A DNA stretch of 12,200 nucleotides from Candidatus Zixiibacteriota bacterium. GTDB taxonomy: Bacteria > Zixibacteria > MSB-5A5 > CAIYYT01. A model generated the notes under the pieces. It was not told where the DNA came from, searched no databases, and was given only the letters and a program-made list of their open reading frames with translations. The DNA is taken from contig JAPLUP010000558.1 of assembly GCA_026397575.1 (NCBI GenBank), positions 1 through 12,200 of the forward strand. The letters are read 5' to 3'. Position 1 is the first letter of the stretch; the number at the start of each line of letters is the position of its first letter. A program made the position numbers and the translations under genes. Shown here in pieces: positions 9,056-12,200 of the stretch.

Positions 9056-10072
9056 TTAGAGAGATTTCTCGAATGTCACCTTGATCTTCGGGAGAGTCCT
9101 GTAGGTAACAAGACCCATGTCGGACGAAGTAGTACGCGCTCCGCTGGTATCGACGGGCAGATGACCGCTTACGAGAACCAACGGTGAAGGTCTGCTGACA
9201 TCGTTATCCGGATTAGGTTCAAGTGTTATGAAAACAGTTCCGCCGCGAAGCATGTCAAGTGGCCAGCGAGATTCCGGAAGGTTAGCTGGTCTGTCGATTA
9301 GGAAATCCTCCCCGGGGAAATTAGGAATAGTGCCGTTCATGCAGTGACCGTTGTCGTAATCGATATACGCAGGCGAGAAGAACTTGCCGGTCGACACCGT
9401 GTCGCCGATAGTACCGTTAAGCGCAACCCAGCCCTCATAGAGGTACCCTGTGTCCGGAAGCGTAGGCAGGAACAATCCTTGGGCATAAGTCTCAATCGTG
9501 TCTTTCGTACTGCCTCCATTGGTGAGTTCAACAAACCATATCCCGTATCGCTCGTTCGATCGCGATTGCCCTTTCATTCTGAAATGGCCATCTGAAAAAG
9601 TGCCGACGGCAAACCGATTCCGGGTGCTCGTGAAGGCAAGGGGGAAGTTCAAGAACGTCGCTCTGTCGGGGGCGATTCCGCTCAGCGCGATAATCGTTGG
9701 CGACGGCTTGGGGTCGGGATCGTTGGGATAGGGTTCAAGAGTGATGGCAATCATATTGTATTCGTAAACACTGCCTTGGATCGTAAAAGTATTGCCGATG
9801 TCCTTAGTGATGTCAGTCGGGCTCAGGAAACGAAAATCACGCTCGTCCCAGAAGAACTTTCCGAATTCCTGATATTCCACCCAGTTGGAGTCCTTGTCCA
9901 TTTTGACCACCCACCCGACATAAATCAGCCCCGACTTCAGTGTAGGAAACTGGGTCGGTTCAAGTACGATACGGTTGTAGACATCCGTCGGGGGCGTTAC
10001 TGTACCGCCGCAGCCGCCCAACCCTATGAACAGCAGCGCCATCAATCCGCAAGCGACTATCGCTCTGAGCAT
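9056..10072 (-). CDS. Lipoprotein with two tandem RskA-like (anti-sigma-K C-terminal-type) beta domains
   Basis: This is a secreted lipoprotein of unknown function. The N-terminus has a lipoprotein signal peptide: a basic MLR, a hydrophobic core, and a lipobox ending GLGGC with the acylated Cys at residue 21. The rest has two copies of one domain, at about 45-136 and 205-308. Each shows Y.GWV (51-55, 212-216), GKFF (71-74, 229-232), ITLEP followed by an Asn/Asp/Pro-rich turn (110-119, 282-291), then PSP and a hydrophobic strand ending in SG (123-132, 295-303). The GWV, GKF and TLEP pattern resembles the extracytoplasmic domain of anti-sigma-K factors. No transmembrane segment or cytoplasmic sigma-binding domain is present, so it is probably not itself an anti-sigma factor. 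GGAGGA (10082-10087) supports the start. It is monocistronic, with its own promoter and terminator. The RskA relation is from pattern only; the duplication is directly visible. Confidence 0.88.
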   Translation of the reverse strand: MLRAIVACGLMALLFIGLGGCGGTVTPPTDVYNRIVLEPTQFPTLKSGLIYVGWVVKMDKDSNWVEYQEFGKFFWDERDFRFLSPTDITKDIGNTFTIQGSVYEYNMIAITLEPYPNDPDPKPSPTIIALSGIAPDRATFLNFPLAFTSTRNRFAVGTFSDGHFRMKGQSRSNERYGIWFVELTNGGSTKDTIETYAQGLFLPTLPDTGYLYEGWVALNGTIGDTVSTGKFFSPAYIDYDNGHCMNGTIPNFPGEDFLIDRPANLPESRWPLDMLRGGTVFITLEPNPDNDVSRPSPLVLVSGHLPVDTSGARTTSSDMGLVTYRTLPKIKVTFEKSL

Positions 10073-10081
10073 CTTTCCTAT

Positions 10082-10087
10082 TCCTCC
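10082..10087 (-). promoter_or_regulatory. Ribosome binding site of the lipoprotein gene
   Basis: The minus strand reads GGAGGA, 9 bases ahead of the ATG at 10072. This supports the chosen start, which also gives a well-formed lipoprotein signal peptide. Confidence 0.65.
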
Positions 10088-10095
10088 AAAAGCGT

Positions 10096-10124
10096 ATTAA
10101 AACAATAACTTCCACGTCTATCAA
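10096..10124 (-). promoter_or_regulatory. Sigma70-type promoter for the lipoprotein gene
   Basis: The minus strand has TTGATA (10124-10119), a 17-base spacer and TTTAAT (10101-10096). Each box matches the housekeeping consensus at five of six positions and the spacing is ideal. Transcription would begin near 10089, giving a short leader that starts almost at the ribosome binding site. I see no operator-like repeat around it. Confidence 0.5.
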
Positions 10125-10262
10125 GACAATAAGGATATCCACTGCTTTCCCGACTGTCAAGTACAAATTTTCCGCCAAGAAAGAGACGTTCAAGCGGTGG
10201 ATTTGATTAAGACCATTCACCGTCCCTGACGATAAGTTAAATGGTACGAATTCATTAACAAC

Positions 10263-10266
10263 GGAG
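10263..10266 (+). promoter_or_regulatory. Ribosome binding site of the zinc-ribbon/TPR gene
   Basis: GGAG lies 6 bases upstream of the ATG at 10273. It supports that start, which places the first zinc-ribbon cysteine at residue 4. No convincing forward promoter was found in the 200-base divergent spacer. Confidence 0.6.
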
Positions 10267-10272
10267 ATAAAT

Positions 10273-11622
10273 ATGATTGAGTGCGGCAAATGCGGCACCG
10301 CAAACCACTTTGATGGCGCGATGTTCTGCAAGAACTGCGGAGCCGAACTCTCATCGCAAGTGGCAGTAAAGGTGGCGGATGAACCAGCCCGTAGTCACGA
10401 CAAGACCCAACCAATTGTCACACAACCAGATACGAGAAAGGAACGATCGGAGGCTGATTTCGTTGTCACCGATATACCGATTGACGAAGTCAGCAGCGAC
10501 CAGCCGCTTGGCACCGGGTTTGACCAGTTGCTCAAGCGCTTTGAGAGTGATCAGGCAGCCAAAGCGCTGCCTGAAGATGCGATCGAACCGGCGCAGTTGT
10601 CGTCTGAACTTGGCATCGAGTCTCCAACAGACTACTTGATGCGGGAAAAGCCGGAAGCCCCGGAAAATATGAGCGAAATCACCATGCCGATGGCTGAGCC
10701 TGCGGCTGCTTCCGTAGTGACCGCCGAACCGACGCCGCCGATGAACGAACCAAAGTCTGTCAGCGGAATCGACACCAAAGCGAAAGGCGCAAGTGAGCAT
10801 ATTGTCTCCGACGACGACCGCAATCGATTGCTAAACAGTTTGCAGAAAACTCTCGCAGAAGAAGATGCTGCGGCAGCACCGCAAAACCAATTGCATCTCG
10901 ACGTCCAACAGACGATGAGTGGACCTGTAAACATCGAGGCGGCAAATGTGGTGGAGAACCCTTCCACACCGGAGACGGTTGAAGTCGGTGCAGTCAGTCG
11001 TTCTATTCAGACGCACAAACACCAATCGGTTTTCGTTAAGGGACATAAGCTGCTGTTCCCTGACAAAGCACGGCTCGTAGCCGGGGAGATGATTACATAC
11101 GGGAATCAGCAGTACACGATTACTAAGGGGGGTATCGACAGGAAGCAGCTTATGCTCGGCGGTAGTCTCGGTCTGACCATAATCATTGTGATGTTGATCA
11201 TTGCATTCAGCGGGGGCACCGCGCCTAAGCCGGCGCTTTTTGGCGTAGTCACCAACGCCGCGACCAAAGAAGTACTGGCCGGCATCAACGTGAGTATTCC
11301 GCAGACTGGTGCTTCCACGGTGACGGATGAGGCGGGCATGTTCACCTTTCCCGGATTACCTGATGGCCGCTATGATGTCAAGATGGAAGGTACACTTTAC
11401 GAGGCGCAGATGATGCCCACATCAATCGTCAACGGAGAAAGTAAGATGCTTCACGGCACCCTGTCGCCACTGCTTTCCCAGGGGCAGCGTCAGCGATGCG
11501 ATGGTGCTTGTCGACGGCAAAGCGATCGGGTCTGCCAACCAGACATTCAAGAGAGTGATGCCCGGCACTCATACCGTCGAGGTCAAACGCGATGGTTACG
11601 AGGATTGGGAGCAGCAGGTTAA
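10273..11622 (+). CDS. Zinc-ribbon, transmembrane, carboxypeptidase-regulatory-like protein; 5' part of a frameshifted gene
   Basis: This is a mosaic membrane protein of unknown role. Residues 4-22 form a zinc ribbon with two CxxC pairs (C4/C7, C19/C22). Residues 30-250 are acidic, low in complexity and probably disordered. A short beta-like segment (252-288) precedes one transmembrane helix (about 294-313). A carboxypeptidase-regulatory-like beta-sandwich follows at about 321-385 (LFGVVTNAATKEVLAGINV, then TDEAGMFTFPGLPDGRYDV). The topology should be N-terminus inside, C-terminus outside. From residue 404 the frame gives an implausible Arg/Gln-rich tail that ends at 11622. The natural continuation (PEGA and TPR) is in the +1 frame. 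The switch lies at GGGG 11481-11484, where one G too many breaks the reading. The intact protein would therefore be much longer. The gene is divergent from the lipoprotein gene. Confidence 0.85.
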   Translation: MIECGKCGTANHFDGAMFCKNCGAELSSQVAVKVADEPARSHDKTQPIVTQPDTRKERSEADFVVTDIPIDEVSSDQPLGTGFDQLLKRFESDQAAKALPEDAIEPAQLSSELGIESPTDYLMREKPEAPENMSEITMPMAEPAAASVVTAEPTPPMNEPKSVSGIDTKAKGASEHIVSDDDRNRLLNSLQKTLAEEDAAAAPQNQLHLDVQQTMSGPVNIEAANVVENPSTPETVEVGAVSRSIQTHKHQSVFVKGHKLLFPDKARLVAGEMITYGNQQYTITKGGIDRKQLMLGGSLGLTIIIVMLIIAFSGGTAPKPALFGVVTNAATKEVLAGINVSIPQTGASTVTDEAGMFTFPGLPDGRYDVKMEGTLYEAQMMPTSIVNGESKMLHGTLSPLLSQGQRQRCDGACRRQSDRVCQPDIQESDARHSYRRGQTRWLRGLGAAG

Positions 11623-12200
11623 GATTGACGAAGAGGAGACAACCACACTGACTGTGAATCTGACCGAGGCTAAGGCGGCAGGTCCAGTGGAATATACAGC
11701 CAATGATTTCTTTCAGCAAGCGGAGGCGCTGCTAGCCGAGAAAAACTACACTGAGGCCATTGGATATTATACGCTCGCCCTGGCGAAAGATAACTCTCTG
11801 GTGCAAGCGTACATGCGCCGCGCGGAAGCAAACGAAGCATCGAACAAGACCATGAATGCGCGCGCCGATTTCCGCTCGGCGGCCGATCTCCATCTCCACT
11901 CCAATCGGTTCGCCGAAGCCGTGACCTGCTATGACAAAATCATCGAGATGTCGCCGAATGCGTCCGACGCCTACCAACTGCGCGGCTGGGCGAAGATTTC
12001 CTCCGGCAACTACGACGGCGGTCTGAAGGATCTGGAGAAGGCGCTATCCTTCAATAAGGACGACACCCAGTCGCAATTCGAGTATGGCAAAGCGCTCTAT
12101 ATTACTAACAACTACAAGGAATCTGAGAAAGTACTGAAGAAGATTCGCAAGTATGGTGATGACAGCCCCGAGATTTACGGCTATCTGGCGCTGACGTATC
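11483..12200 (+). CDS. PEGA and TPR-repeat 3' part of the same frameshifted gene; runs off the window edge
   Basis: This frame is open without a stop from the GGGG run to the window end. It continues the domain series of the upstream fragment. First comes a PEGA domain (SDAMVLVDGKAIGS, then VMPGTHTVEVKRDGYEDWEQ), up to about 11670. Then at least four TPR-like helical pairs follow, for example FFQQAEALLAEKNYTEAIGY, AEAVTCYDKIIEMSPNASDA, GLKDLEKALSFNKDD and YKESEKVLKKI. TPRs mediate protein-protein contacts and PEGA domains are common in envelope proteins. If expressed on its own, translation could begin at ATG 11501, but no ribosome binding site is evident and the protein would lack an export signal. 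It is best read as the C-terminal half of the gene that starts at 10273. Either the gene is a true pseudogene or the extra G is a sequencing or assembly error. The 3' end is not in the window. Confidence 0.8.

Noticed and set aside
8860..9187. Small plus-strand open frames in the spacer and the lipoprotein 3' end
   Set aside because: They cross the terminator hairpin and run antisense into the lipoprotein gene. The composition is low in complexity and there is no ribosome binding site or domain.
10202..10242. Possible forward promoter boxes (TTGATT, TAAGTT, TTAAAT) ahead of the zinc-ribbon gene
   Set aside because: No pair combines good boxes with 16-18-base spacing; TTGATT to TAAGTT is 24 bases apart.
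10351..10800. Minus-strand open frame of 149 codons opposite the zinc-ribbon gene's linker
   Set aside because: The Arg/Phe-rich composition is typical of antisense reading, and the plus-strand gene has a good start and domains on both sides.

Overview
The window comes from a Gram-negative (diderm) bacterium. The evidence is a TolC-type outer membrane factor with a signal peptide, a periplasmic adaptor, a bifunctional class A penicillin-binding protein and a lipoprotein. Base composition looks moderate, slightly above 50% GC by eye. The mix of proteins (MacAB/TolC-like exporter, Yip1-domain protein, RskA-like repeat lipoprotein, zinc-ribbon/PEGA/TPR protein) would suit an uncultured lineage around the FCB superphylum. 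That placement is an inference from style, not from any marker gene. No rRNA, tRNA, CRISPR array, insertion sequence or phage gene was seen.

Layout. At 123-2297 (+) lies a class A penicillin-binding protein, convergent with what follows. At 2357-8755 (-) lies a tight six-gene block, transcribed right to left: Yip1-domain membrane protein, TolC-like outer membrane factor, MacA/HlyD-like adaptor, LolD/MacB-like ATPase, and two FtsX/MacB-type permeases. Overlaps of 1, 11 and 4 bp link the adaptor, ATPase and permeases, so this reads as one operon for a tripartite ABC exporter. At 8756-9055 is a gene-poor spacer with an intrinsic terminator and a short repeat-like motif. At 9056-10072 (-) is a lipoprotein built from two copies of an RskA-like beta domain, with a good sigma70-type promoter. 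From 10273 to the right edge (+), divergent from the lipoprotein, is a zinc-ribbon/transmembrane/carboxypeptidase-regulatory/PEGA/TPR protein, broken by one frameshift and cut off by the window end.

Function. The two permeases and the ATPase should form a MacB/LolCDE-type mechanotransmission ABC unit in the inner membrane. The adaptor would bridge it to the TolC-like channel. The cargo cannot be read from the sequence. The penicillin-binding protein makes peptidoglycan and is not obviously linked to the exporter.

Two places deserve attention. First, the adaptor has lost its signal/anchor region: recognisable adaptor sequence begins exactly at the TolC-like gene's stop codon, one frame away from it. 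Second, the zinc-ribbon/TPR gene carries a clear frameshift at a GGGG run. At both places removing a single G would join the two reading frames. The rest of the window is conventional for a cell-envelope gene neighbourhood, and I do not see a convincing wholly new system.
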